Source: Spirochaeta isovalerica (lineage in GTDB: Bacteria; Spirochaetota; Spirochaetia; DSM-2461). From it: 64,000 nt of DNA. How positions within the stretch are numbered: the stretch's first letter is position 1; each line of letters starts with the position of its first letter. Positions 32,464-40,575 of the stretch are shown piece by piece. Where the stretch lies: assembly GCF_014207565.1 (NCBI RefSeq), contig NZ_JACHGJ010000002.1, positions 310,001 through 374,000 of the forward strand, in the 5' to 3' direction. The translations under genes and the position numbers were made by a program. Under the pieces are notes generated by a model that worked only from the letters and a program-made list of their open reading frames with translations, made no database searches and had not been told where the DNA came from.

Positions 32464-33327
32464 ATGTCAAAGAAAATCTGTATAGTGACCGGAGCCAATT
32501 CCGGGATAGGAAAAGAAGCGGCGAAGCAGATAGCCGGAAAGGGATACCATGTTATAATGGCCTGCAGGAATGAAGAGAGAGGACGGAAAGCTCTGGAAAC
32601 AATGAAGAAAGAGAATCCCGATCTGTCTCTGGAACTCATGCTGGTCGATATGGGGCTGAAGAGTTCCATCAGGCAATTTGCCGAAGAGGTTTCAGGAAAG
32701 TATCCCGTTGTTGAGGTGCTGATTCACAACGCTGCCATTTTCGATATTTCCCAGAAAGAACCGGAAAAAAATGCCGAGGGAGTCGAGACAATCTGGGCTG
32801 CCAATCACATCGGTCCTGTCTACCTGACAAAACTGCTTCTCGATAATCTGAAGAAAAGTGAGGAGGGGAGGGTCATCACCATTGCGTCGAAAGGACTCAT
32901 CATCATGCCGCGTTTGCGGATTGATCTGGCTGATCCGGAATTCGGGAAGAGAAAATTTACCGTTACGAAAGCCTACTACCAATCGAAAAGGGCACAGGTT
33001 ATGTATACCTACTGGCTGGCGGATCAGTTGAAAGAATCACCGGTTACAGCCAACTGCATCAGGGTCACCAATGTTAAAATCGACCTCTCCCGGTATCCCG
33101 ATCTGAGTCCCTTTATAAAATGGATGTATGCCATAAAGTCGAAGAAATCCATCACGCCGGAGAAAATGGCTGAAACCTATGCCTGGCTGGCAACATCTCC
33201 CGATGTCATAGGCATAAGCGGCGTCTATTTCGATGAGAATCGGAAACCGGTCAAATCGGTTCCCTATACCTATGATAGGGAAGAACAGAAATCCCTTATG
33301 GATCTGACGGAAAGGTATCTGAAGTAA
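32464..33327 (+). CDS. Short-chain dehydrogenase/reductase
   Basis: 287 residues. NAD(P) motif TGANSGIG (9-16) with Arg35 after ACR, which favours NADPH. HNAA (88-91), catalytic Ser142 (IASKG) and YXXXK at Tyr171/Lys175. It resembles retinol dehydrogenase/WW-oxidoreductase-like SDRs. Substrate unknown. AGGAGG stands 6 bp before ATG. It is followed after 1 bp by a TetR gene, a common arrangement for a self-regulated detoxification enzyme. Confidence 0.9.
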   Translation: MSKKICIVTGANSGIGKEAAKQIAGKGYHVIMACRNEERGRKALETMKKENPDLSLELMLVDMGLKSSIRQFAEEVSGKYPVVEVLIHNAAIFDISQKEPEKNAEGVETIWAANHIGPVYLTKLLLDNLKKSEEGRVITIASKGLIIMPRLRIDLADPEFGKRKFTVTKAYYQSKRAQVMYTYWLADQLKESPVTANCIRVTNVKIDLSRYPDLSPFIKWMYAIKSKKSITPEKMAETYAWLATSPDVIGISGVYFDENRKPVKSVPYTYDREEQKSLMDLTERYLK

Positions 33328-33328
33328 T

Positions 33329-33934
33329 ATGGGTAAAGCACGGATCGATGAAAATTTACTCTTTGAAGCGGCTCTCGAAGAATTCTCGACTTACAGTTAC
33401 GAGGAAGCTTCCATTAACAGAATCATTGAAAAAGCGGCCATAAGCAAAGGATCCTTTTATTACAGATTTGAAAACAAATACGGGCTGTACCTCCATCTTC
33501 TGAAAGAGGGAGCCGGAAAGAAATGGGAATTTATCCGGAAAGAGATGGAAAGGCGCGGGACTGCGGCAAAAGATGATGATATTTACTCCCTGTTCATGAT
33601 TCAGACGGAACTGGGGATACGATTTGCCCATGCTCATCCGAAGCTGCACCGCCTTGCGGGAATGTTTGCCCGGGAAAAAGGTTCGGAAATATATGACAGA
33701 GCTCTGGCAGCGCTTGGCGGGGATGATCAGTCCGGAATGGATGATATGATAGACAAAGCGATGGAAAAAGGAGAAATCAGCAATAAATACAGCCGGGATT
33801 TCGCAAAGGCGATCCTGTCCTTTCTTTTCGGTTCTTTCGATAAGATTTTTCCCGGGTCCGGAAATGAAGGACTGGAAGAAACTCTGGATCATATGGAAGA
33901 GCTTGTTACCTTTATGCGCCGCGGGTTATCCTGA
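33329..33934 (+). CDS. TetR family regulator
   Basis: 201 residues. HTH: FEAALEEFSTYSYEEASINR then IIEKAAISKGSFYYRFENKYGLY, the typical recognition helix. The ligand-binding half is not diagnostic. It begins one base after the SDR stop, so both are one transcript, and the repeats at 32379-32432 are the likely operator. It would respond to the compound handled by the SDR. Confidence 0.9.
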   Translation: MGKARIDENLLFEAALEEFSTYSYEEASINRIIEKAAISKGSFYYRFENKYGLYLHLLKEGAGKKWEFIRKEMERRGTAAKDDDIYSLFMIQTELGIRFAHAHPKLHRLAGMFAREKGSEIYDRALAALGGDDQSGMDDMIDKAMEKGEISNKYSRDFAKAILSFLFGSFDKIFPGSGNEGLEETLDHMEELVTFMRRGLS

Positions 33935-33989
33935 CTGTTTTCTATTGTGAAGGGGCGGTTGACAGCCTATACTTAAATCCAGAGGGATT

Positions 33990-34748
33990 ATGAACTTCCG
34001 CCCCGTATTATTACTGATTTTTATATTCTCAATATTTGTTTTTTCATCATATGGAGATGTCGTTAACGTAGGCGGTTATATTTTTCCGCCCTTTGTCGTT
34101 GAAGAGAGCAATGAAGTTTATACCGGTCTGACCATCGATCTTATCAGGGAGCTGAACCGATTGCAGGATAAGTATACTTTCCGGTTTGTTGAGACCACTT
34201 CAAAAAGACGGTATGAACATCTCCTGCAGGGGCGTTTCGACATCATGTTTTTTGAAGAGGACAGCTGGGGGTGGACTGATTATCCCGTAAGCTTTTCCCG
34301 ATCATTTCTCAAAGGCGGCGAAGTATTCATTGCCCGGGCCGAACCGGGAAGAGATCAGATCTATTTTGAGAATATAAGCGATAAGACAATAGCGGTTATT
34401 CTGGGATATCACTACGGCTTCGTCGACTTCAATTCCGATGAGGCGTATATGAACAGTCTGTTCCATCTCCAATTCAGCCGGGACCATCGGATCAATATTG
34501 AGAAGGTGCTCCAGGGAGTCGCTGATCTTTCCATCGTTACTCAAACCTATCTGAAAACTTTGTTGAAAGAAGAACCGGAACTCGGCAATAGATTACTGGT
34601 TTCCGTGCGGTACGATCAGAAGTACGATCATACGGTTCTGGTTCGCACAGGCTCTCCAGTCTCTGTCATTGAGATTAACAGTCTGCTCGATGAACTGATA
34701 CAGAAGAATATTCTTTCCCGCGTTCTCTCGAAATATGGTATAGAGTAA
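33990..34748 (+). CDS. Periplasmic solute-binding protein, SBP family 3, without transporter
   Basis: 252 residues with a clear signal peptide (hydrophobic 5-19, cleavage near SSYGD). The mature start VVNVGGYIFPPFVVEESNEVYTGL and DLIRELNRLQ match family 3 (polar amino acid type) binding proteins. No ABC membrane or ATPase subunit is adjacent. Stand-alone proteins of this type often act as sensors or orphan binding proteins. The gene is followed by a terminator that belongs to the convergent GAPDH gene but could work for both strands. Confidence 0.83.
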   Translation: MNFRPVLLLIFIFSIFVFSSYGDVVNVGGYIFPPFVVEESNEVYTGLTIDLIRELNRLQDKYTFRFVETTSKRRYEHLLQGRFDIMFFEEDSWGWTDYPVSFSRSFLKGGEVFIARAEPGRDQIYFENISDKTIAVILGYHYGFVDFNSDEAYMNSLFHLQFSRDHRINIEKVLQGVADLSIVTQTYLKTLLKEEPELGNRLLVSVRYDQKYDHTVLVRTGSPVSVIEINSLLDELIQKNILSRVLSKYGIE

Positions 34749-34774
34749 AAAAAAATCCCCGCGTAAAGCGGGGA
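34747..34774 (-). terminator. Intrinsic terminator of GAPDH
   Basis: Stem TCCCCGC (34756-34762) / GCGGGGA (34768-34774) with a GTAAA loop. On the minus strand it is followed by nine T (34755-34747). The hairpin lies 24 bp past the GAPDH stop and overlaps the end of the convergent gene's stop region. Confidence 0.88.
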
Positions 34775-34798
34775 CTTCAATAAGCTGTTCAGCGTCGA

Positions 34799-35821
34799 TT
34801 ATTTGGAAATAATCAGAGCCAGCTCAGCCATTTTGTTGGAGTAACCCATTTCGTTGTCGTAGAAAGACGTTACTTTAACCATTGTGTTTCCGTCAGCGGG
34901 AACAACCTGGATATTGTCTGTGATCATGGAAGTGTAGGGCTCGCCGACACAGTCTCTTGAACACTCGTAGTAATCGCCGAAAGTGGCAACTTTTCCGAGA
35001 AAGGAAGAAGCGTTGATTTTTTCAACATTGGCAGCGATCGCTTTCTTGATTTCGTCTGCGGAAACTTCACCTTTGATAACATAGAAAGCTTCAACAACGG
35101 AACCTGTGTCCGTGGGGACTCTGAGCGCTGTACCGTTGAGTTTTCCATTGAGGTGGGGAAGAACTTTTCCAACAGCGATAGCCGCACCGGTTGACGCGGG
35201 GATAATGTTGTTGAGAGTCGCTCTGGCTTTTCCGCCGCCGAATGTATCGGCAACGTTCTGAGTTGCAGTTGCAGCGTGAGTTGTACAGATCAGACCGCTG
35301 ATTACTTCATAAGTCATATCGATAGCGTGAGTCATGGGTGCGTAACAGTTTGTAGTACAGCTGGCGTTGGAAATGATTTTCTCATCACCGGTAAGAGTTT
35401 CGTGGTTAACACCGATAACAACTGTTTTCGTGTCGTCTTTACAAGGTGCGGATACGATAACTTTTTTAGCTCCGGCATTGATGTGAGCCTGTGCTTTTTC
35501 TGTACTCAGGTAGAATCCTGTACACTCGAAAACTACGTCTACGTTGTGTTTTGCCCAGGGAATGTTGTTCGCATCTTTTTCGGCGTAAACAGTAACTTCG
35601 TTGTCGCCGATTTTAATGACGTTGTCGCTGATGAGTTTTACATCAACGGGGAATCTTCCGTGGATAGAGTCTTTGGGAAGGCTTTTTGCAATTGCGTCTG
35701 CAGAAACGAGGTCGTTTCCGGCTACAATTTCAATTTTGTCGCTAAGCTCGGAAGTTATGACACGCATTACGTTCTTTCCGATTCTTCCCATTCCGTTAAA
35801 ACCAACTCTGATTTTTCCCAT
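34799..35821 (-). CDS. gap: Glyceraldehyde-3-phosphate dehydrogenase, type I
   Basis: 340 residues. NAD-binding start VGFNGMGRIGKNVMR, catalytic Cys155 (SNASCTTNC) and His182 (CTTHAATATQ). It oxidises glyceraldehyde-3-phosphate with phosphate in glycolysis. The codon choice is visibly biased (repeated GTT, GCT, ACT-type codons), consistent with high expression. AGGAG lies 6 bp before ATG. It has a long (424 bp) untranslated upstream region and its own terminator, so it is transcribed alone; no pgk or tpi follows. Confidence 0.97.
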   Translation of the reverse strand: MGKIRVGFNGMGRIGKNVMRVITSELSDKIEIVAGNDLVSADAIAKSLPKDSIHGRFPVDVKLISDNVIKIGDNEVTVYAEKDANNIPWAKHNVDVVFECTGFYLSTEKAQAHINAGAKKVIVSAPCKDDTKTVVIGVNHETLTGDEKIISNASCTTNCYAPMTHAIDMTYEVISGLICTTHAATATQNVADTFGGGKARATLNNIIPASTGAAIAVGKVLPHLNGKLNGTALRVPTDTGSVVEAFYVIKGEVSADEIKKAIAANVEKINASSFLGKVATFGDYYECSRDCVGEPYTSMITDNIQVVPADGNTMVKVTSFYDNEMGYSNKMAELALIISK

Positions 35822-36245
35822 TTATATTCTCCTCATTTATTCCTTAGCCATTCGGCTATGATTTCATTGCGGCAGGACCGCTTTTCACTGACTTTGACTA
35901 CCGGGGCTCTCCGGAGTCCTTATTTATCGATATTCTTATCTCTAATGGAGATAAATTTATCTTATCTGCAGTATGGCATAAGAGGGCGATTCAATCAATC
36001 CTGTAGAAAGGTGTTTGACAAATCCCCACCTGTCCCCATTGCTAAATAATAATACATTACCGTAGCTTTTGCATGAGCGTTGAAAATGTCGGTGATTTGA
36101 GAGAAAAAAAGTTGATCGCAGCGGATACCCCATCAACCCTGGAGTCTCTTATGTATGAAACTAAAGGGGATATCACCGGGGATATCCGCTTTGACCAGTA
36201 TTAATTAATACCACGATTCGGCTTTAAGAGATATAGGAAATTTAC
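35822..36245. other. 424 bp intergenic region upstream of GAPDH with palindromes
   Basis: No gene is visible on either strand. It holds a perfect 14 bp palindrome AGATAAATTTATCT (35949-35962), a second one GTATTAATTAATAC (36198-36211), and a long-range inverted repeat with arms AGCGGATACCCC (36119-36130) and GGGGATATCCGCT (about 36178-36190; one extra base in the second arm). The part nearest GAPDH probably holds its promoter and regulator site. The structure at 36119-36190 could be the end of the exonuclease transcript or a leader element. Confidence 0.6.
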
Positions 36246-37046
36246 CTAGAAGAATTTCATGGGCAGTTCAAGCTCAAGCCCGACCGGGCAGTGGTCCGAT
36301 CCGTAGATCTCATTGTCGATCCAGGCGCTCTTTACATAGCCCTTATCGATCATATCCTGAGATACGAAGAAGTAGTCTATTCTCCATCCCGTATTGTTAG
36401 CTCTGGCGTTCATCCGGTAGGACCACCAGGAATATTTTTCTTCTTCGGGATGAAAATGGCGGAATGTATCGACAAATCCGGCGGCTGTGAACTTGTCGAG
36501 CCAGTCTCTCTCGATGCGCAGATAGCCGGAGTACTTTTCATTGGCTTTATCGTTTTTCAGGTCGATGGCATTATGGGCGGTATTGAAGTCTCCTGTCGCA
36601 ATGACGGAACGGCCTTCCTTCCGCAGCTCCTGCGCCCTGTCGAAAAAGGCATCGTAGAAACGGAGTTTGTAATCGAGCCTTTCATCGCTCTGCTGTCCGT
36701 TGGGGTAATATATATTGAAGAAAACGAAGTCGCCGTAATCCATCTCCAGAATGCGGCCCTCCTGATCAAACTCTTCGATTCCGAAGCCGTGCCTGACGCT
36801 TTCCGGTTCGATCCGCGAAAAGGTGGCGACGCCGCTGTATCCCTTTTTCACTGTGGAGAAGCTCCAGTAATCGTGCCCGCCGTTAATGGCTCTCATCTCA
36901 TCGGTAACCTGACTCTCCTGCATCTTCGTTTCCTGTACGGAAAAGATCTGTGCATCGCACTTTTCTACGGACTGGAAGAAGTCCTTTTTCAAAGCGGCTC
37001 TGAGACCGTTGACATTCCAGGATATCAATTTAATATTTCGACTCAT
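36246..37046 (-). CDS. xth: Exodeoxyribonuclease III
   Basis: 266 residues of the exonuclease/endonuclease/phosphatase family. Start IKLISWNVNGLRAA, metal-binding Glu39 (VQETK), IATGDFNTAHNAIDL, and the closing YGSDHCPVG with the catalytic Asp-His pair. It acts as AP endonuclease and 3'-5' exonuclease in base excision repair. It is a single gene with about 175 bp to the divergent ABC exporter. Confidence 0.95.
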   Translation of the reverse strand: MSRNIKLISWNVNGLRAALKKDFFQSVEKCDAQIFSVQETKMQESQVTDEMRAINGGHDYWSFSTVKKGYSGVATFSRIEPESVRHGFGIEEFDQEGRILEMDYGDFVFFNIYYPNGQQSDERLDYKLRFYDAFFDRAQELRKEGRSVIATGDFNTAHNAIDLKNDKANEKYSGYLRIERDWLDKFTAAGFVDTFRHFHPEEEKYSWWSYRMNARANNTGWRIDYFFVSQDMIDKGYVKSAWIDNEIYGSDHCPVGLELELPMKFF

Positions 37047-37221
37047 TGTTTTCTCCGTTATATGGCTTTTCCTGTCTTGTTTTCTTATCTTGTTCTTATA
37101 TGTGAAGCCATTAATAACAAGATAGCATATTCTAACTTAAATAGGCAAATGTCGCAGGAAAAATCAATTCCACAATAACTCTCCTATAGGATTTTAGCTG
37201 ATCCTGTTGTATTGTGCTTTT

Positions 37222-38952
37222 ATGATCAAAAATTTTATCCGGTACTACAAACCCCATATACATTTATTCATTCTGGATATGACCTGCGCCGTTATTGCTT
37301 CGGCCATGATTATCGGTCTTCCTTTTTTAACGCGGTCCCTAATCGGGGAAATCCTGCCTTCCCGCGATGTGAAAAGGATAGCCTATGTCCTCAGCCTGAT
37401 TTTCGCCATTTATCTGGTCAGATCGATCCTGACTTATATAAGGGTTAAATGGGGCCATATCCTCGGTGTCCGTATGGAAGCGGATATGCGCCGCGATATT
37501 TTCGCCCATATACAAAAACTCTCATTCAGCTATTTTGACAGGGTTAAGACCGGTCATCTTATGAGCCGGATTTCCAATGACCTGAGCATTATCGCCGAGG
37601 TGGCCCATCATGCTCCGGAAGACCTTATTATCTCTACAATCATTCTGATCATGGCGTATATCGTCATGTTCTTTTTCAATACGTCACTGGCTCTTATCTC
37701 CCTCATTCCTTTTCCCATAATGATATTCTGGGGAATTCATATGGGCTCCCGTATGAGAAAGAGCTTCAGAAAGGTGCGAAAAGAGATTGCCGAAATCAAC
37801 AGTACTGTCGAAAACTCCGTTATGGGAATCCGTGAAGTTAAGTCTTTTGCCAATGAAGGGCTTGAAAACAACAAATTTCACAAGAGCAACGATACATTCC
37901 GCGTCGCTAAAGAGATCAGTTATCAGCGGATGGCCCGTTTTCATTCGGTTATGCAGTTTCTCCGCGATTTCTACTATTTCTGTATAATCGGCGGAGGAGC
38001 CCTTCTTATCCACCGGGGCTCATTGAATCTGGTCGATCTGCTGGCTTTTATACTCTATGTAGGGATCATTCTTCCCCCTATAGACCGACTTATCAATTTT
38101 ACGGAGCAGCTTCAGCAGGGAATTTCCTCATTTGAACGCTTTCAGGAAATCATGGACATCGAGCCCGATATAAAAGATATGCCCGGAGCTGTAGATTTCC
38201 ATCCCGCCGGTGGTGAGTTCCTTATGGAGAATGTGAGTTTCCGATACAGCAAATCCCCCGACTGGATACTGAAAAATATCAATCTGACGATCCGGGCCGG
38301 TGAGACAATAGCTCTTGCCGGAGAATCCGGTGCAGGGAAAAGCACGCTCGCATCACTTCTTCCCCGGTTCTACGATATTCAGGAAGGGACAATCAGAATA
38401 GACGGGCAGGATATAAAATCGCTCAAACAGAGAACATTGCGCCGTTCCATCGGAATCGTGCAACAGAATGTCTTCCTCTTTGACGGAACGATCAGGGAGA
38501 ACATAGTCTACGGTAAACCGGCGGCGACGGAAGAGCAGATTCGGGAAGCTGTAAAGATGTCCAATCTGGAATCTTTCATCGAAACACTGCCCGACGGTCT
38601 GGAAACGGAAGTGGGCGAGCGGGGCGTTCTTCTTTCGGGCGGCCAGAAGCAGAGAATCTCCATTGCCCGTGTCTTCCTGAAAAATCCCGAGATCCTCATC
38701 TTCGACGAGGCGACCAGTTCCCTCGACAACGAATCGGAAGCGATGATTCAGGAAGCACTGTGGAAGTTATGTAAAAATCGTACAACAATTATCATAGCTC
38801 ACCGGCTGTCGACCATTATGAGGGCCGACCGGATCTACGTCATGAAAAACGGAGAAATTGTGGAAGAGGGGTCCCATCTGGATCTGATAAATCAGGGCGG
38901 TTATTACAAATCCCTGGCCGATAAGGGAACTCTAATCGCAGAAATAAATTGA
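37222..38952 (+). CDS. ABC transporter, fused membrane and ATPase domains (MsbA/LmrA-like exporter half)
   Basis: 576 residues from ATG 37222 (TTG 37207 is possible; neither has a good ribosome site). Six membrane helices in the first 320 residues, including RMEADMRRDIFAHIQKLSFSY-type coupling segments, then an ATPase domain with GESGAGKST, LLSGGQKQRISIARVF and ILIFDEATSSLD, and the His switch in IAHRLST. It functions as a homodimer, or a heterodimer if a partner exists elsewhere; it exports lipids, drugs or peptides. The stop codon lies inside the first unit of a 3 x 50 bp repeat. Confidence 0.92.
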   Translation: MIKNFIRYYKPHIHLFILDMTCAVIASAMIIGLPFLTRSLIGEILPSRDVKRIAYVLSLIFAIYLVRSILTYIRVKWGHILGVRMEADMRRDIFAHIQKLSFSYFDRVKTGHLMSRISNDLSIIAEVAHHAPEDLIISTIILIMAYIVMFFFNTSLALISLIPFPIMIFWGIHMGSRMRKSFRKVRKEIAEINSTVENSVMGIREVKSFANEGLENNKFHKSNDTFRVAKEISYQRMARFHSVMQFLRDFYYFCIIGGGALLIHRGSLNLVDLLAFILYVGIILPPIDRLINFTEQLQQGISSFERFQEIMDIEPDIKDMPGAVDFHPAGGEFLMENVSFRYSKSPDWILKNINLTIRAGETIALAGESGAGKSTLASLLPRFYDIQEGTIRIDGQDIKSLKQRTLRRSIGIVQQNVFLFDGTIRENIVYGKPAATEEQIREAVKMSNLESFIETLPDGLETEVGERGVLLSGGQKQRISIARVFLKNPEILIFDEATSSLDNESEAMIQEALWKLCKNRTTIIIAHRLSTIMRADRIYVMKNGEIVEEGSHLDLINQGGYYKSLADKGTLIAEIN

Positions 38953-39100
38953 CGACACCTCAAATGATCGGGGTCTTTGTTCGCCCCGGCATCGGGCAAT
39001 GTCGACCCCTCAAATGATCGGGGTCTTTGTTCGCCCCGGCATCGGGGATTGTCGACCCCTCAGATGATCGGGGTCTTTGTTCGCCCCGGCATCGGGGCTC
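38951..39100. repeat. Three exact-length 50 bp tandem repeats
   Basis: Units 38951-39000, 39001-39050 and 39051-39100 are each exactly 50 bp and nearly identical; most differences are at the edges (first unit GACGACACCT instead of GTCGACCCCT, last two bases vary). Each unit contains two potential hairpins: GACCCC...GGGGTC around TCAAATGAT, and CCCCGGCATCGGGG. They start at the stop codon of the ABC exporter and end 8 bp before the promoter box of the AraC gene. No spacer variation, so not CRISPR. They may form a strong barrier to transcription or be a REP-like element. Confidence 0.93.
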
Positions 39101-39107
39101 ATGTAAA

Positions 39108-39144
39108 AATAGTGTGAGACCGGAATGTATATCTCCCTTACAAT
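39108..39144 (+). promoter_or_regulatory. Promoter box of the AraC regulator gene (copy 1)
   Basis: AATAGTGTGAGACCG (39108-39122), 16 bp, then TACAAT (39139-39144) as -10. The same box, with one base change and the same 16 bp gap to a CATAAT hexamer, lies before the FliN-like/FliM-FliG cassette. The predicted start of transcription would be almost at the ATG (39153), so the transcript might have little or no leader. Confidence 0.5.
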
Positions 39145-39152
39145 AAAAGGAG

Positions 39153-39980
39153 ATGATTCACTCCGGTCCCGTAATCTGTCAGATTTATCATGACTCATAT
39201 CATCATGTCTCCACGCCGGAAGAGGGAAGGCTTCTTTTCTTTTTTCAGCTTGAGGGTAGCGCGTCTGTGCATCTGGGCGGGACAGTTCTCGATGTACAGG
39301 ACAGCTGTGCCTTTATTATGCCTTCAGCGCTGTCTTTCCGTGTCCGTGGACGGGGACGGGCCCGATTACTCGACTGCCGCATATCCTATATCAACTCACT
39401 ACTGAAAAGTTCTATCGGATCGGCTCTGTCGAGTCTGTTGCCTTCGGTAAAAACGGGACCGTTCCGGGCTTACTGCCTTTCCGGCCATTCGGTTCTCCGT
39501 CTGGAACCTCTTCTTGACATTATCAGTGAAGAAACGGGTCTGAAGCGGAGCGATTATCTGGATATGATACATTTCCAGATTTTCGAGATACTCATTCTGT
39601 TGAGAAGAGAAGGGGCTCTATCGCAGGCGGACATCGAGACATGGTCGGTCAGTCAGAGAGTCTGGCAGATAGAAGATGTCGCGGAGTTTATAGACTCTAA
39701 CTACGATATCCCGTTCACTTTGGAGGAATTGGCCGTCAGGTGCAATTTGAACCCCTCCTATTTTTCCCGGGCCTTCAGGGAAAAGATGGGCCTGCCTCTT
39801 TTTGAATACATAAACAGGATGAGGATCGGCCGCGCCGTACAGCTCCTCAAAAACACCAATCTGGCTATTCTGGAAATAGCCATGACCGTAGGGTACAACA
39901 ATGTATCTTTTTTCAACCGGTATTTCAGAAAACTCAAAGGCTGTTCTCCGGGAGAGTTCAGAAAGAAAATACTGGAGTAA
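39153..39980 (+). CDS. AraC family transcriptional regulator
   Basis: 275 residues. N-terminal cupin-like sensing domain (about 15-110; EGSASVHLGGTVLDVQDSCAFI) and C-terminal double HTH (about 172-272; FTLEELAVRCNLNPSYFSRAF; ILEIAMTVGYNNVSFFNRYF; the closing GCSPGEFRK). It should bind sugars or other small ligands. AGGAG abuts the ATG, unusually close. It is followed by the flagellar-switch-like cassette in the same direction, and both have the same promoter box, so it probably activates that cassette and itself. Confidence 0.88.
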   Translation: MIHSGPVICQIYHDSYHHVSTPEEGRLLFFFQLEGSASVHLGGTVLDVQDSCAFIMPSALSFRVRGRGRARLLDCRISYINSLLKSSIGSALSSLLPSVKTGPFRAYCLSGHSVLRLEPLLDIISEETGLKRSDYLDMIHFQIFEILILLRREGALSQADIETWSVSQRVWQIEDVAEFIDSNYDIPFTLEELAVRCNLNPSYFSRAFREKMGLPLFEYINRMRIGRAVQLLKNTNLAILEIAMTVGYNNVSFFNRYFRKLKGCSPGEFRKKILE

Positions 39981-40014
39981 AAATTGTGAAAGAACAAAAG
40001 CCCCGGTTCGGATG

Positions 40015-40051
40015 AATAGTGTCAGACCGTAAATCCCTATGGGCGCATAAT
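40015..40051 (+). promoter_or_regulatory. Promoter box of the FliN-like/FliM-FliG cassette (copy 2)
   Basis: AATAGTGTCAGACCG (40015-40029), 16 bp, then CATAAT (40046-40051). It matches the box before the AraC gene at 14 of 15 bases with identical distance to the -10-like hexamer. No good -35 hexamer is present, as in activator-dependent promoters, so the box may be an AraC site overlapping -35, or the -35 part of a special sigma factor promoter. Confidence 0.55.
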
Positions 40052-40079
40052 TAAGTCAAAATGAGAAGGAGATGAGGAA

Positions 40080-40334
40080 ATGAGAGATTTTTTAAAAACA
40101 TCGCCAATAGCCGGAGAAGTGAGGCTTCCGGCCAATGTTGTGCTCCATCGGAAGAAAATGAGCGCCGAGGAGCTTCTTTCTCTTGAATCGAAGGGCGTCT
40201 TTTCTGTCGAGGAAAGAGGGGATGAAGAATACGAGCTTGAAGTGAACGGCTGTTCTATTGCCCATGGAACCATTGTAAAAAAACAGGGCGGTTACTTTTT
40301 TAAAGTAAAAGAGATGTACGGGGAGGAGAAATAA
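40080..40334 (+). CDS. SpoA (FliN-like) mini-protein A
   Basis: 84 residues, a single divergent SpoA domain: EVRLPANVVLHRKKMSAEEL, then LEVNGCSIAHGTIVKKQGGY, and FFKVKEMY. The pattern (short beta-strands, central NG turn, A-x-G-x-V) follows FliN/FliM C-terminal domains. AAGGAG 12 bp and GAGG 3-6 bp before ATG. FliN dimers form the base of the flagellar C-ring or, in type III secretion, the sorting platform. Here it is the first gene of a three-gene cassette, and the ATG of the second gene follows directly on its stop. Confidence 0.72.
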   Translation: MRDFLKTSPIAGEVRLPANVVLHRKKMSAEELLSLESKGVFSVEERGDEEYELEVNGCSIAHGTIVKKQGGYFFKVKEMYGEEK

Positions 40335-40571
40335 ATGAAAGAGGGAAGAATTAATGATGTCAAAGTACCTGTCGAGGTTGTTTTAGGAGATACCGAACTG
40401 AAGCTTGAGGATTTTGCCTCTATGGGGCCGGGAACAATTATCGAACTTCATTCAATTGCCGGAGAACCTGTGGATCTCGTTGCTTCCGGTACAAAAATAG
40501 CTAAAGGCGAAGTTGTCGTAATCGATGAGTGCTTCGGAATCCGCGTAACAGAGATCTTGAAGAAGGGTTAA
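40335..40571 (+). CDS. SpoA (FliN-like) mini-protein B
   Basis: 78 residues, a typical FliN SpoA domain: VPVEVVLGDTELKLEDFASM, GPGTIIELHSIAGEPVDLVAS, KIAKGEVVVIDECFGIRVTEI. It is much closer to canonical FliN than mini-protein A but lacks the N-terminal extension of FliN. Together A and B could form the heterodimeric SpoA pair that FliN and FliM, or SctQ fragments, make. It is coupled to the FliM-FliG fusion by a 4 bp gap. Confidence 0.85.
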   Translation: MKEGRINDVKVPVEVVLGDTELKLEDFASMGPGTIIELHSIAGEPVDLVASGTKIAKGEVVVIDECFGIRVTEILKKG

Positions 40572-40575
40572 GGCT

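Noticed and set aside
36015-36048. Plus-strand promoter in the GAPDH upstream region
   Set aside because: TTGACA at 36015 has no -10 at usable distance, and no gene follows on the plus strand for over 1 kb.
38951-39100. CRISPR array
   Set aside because: The three 50 bp units abut each other without variable spacers and no cas genes are near.
40030-40050. Sigma-28 flagellar promoter before the FliN-like genes
   Set aside because: TAAA and GCGCATAA are present but only 5 bp separate TAAATCCC from GCGCATAA, far from the usual 11 or more.
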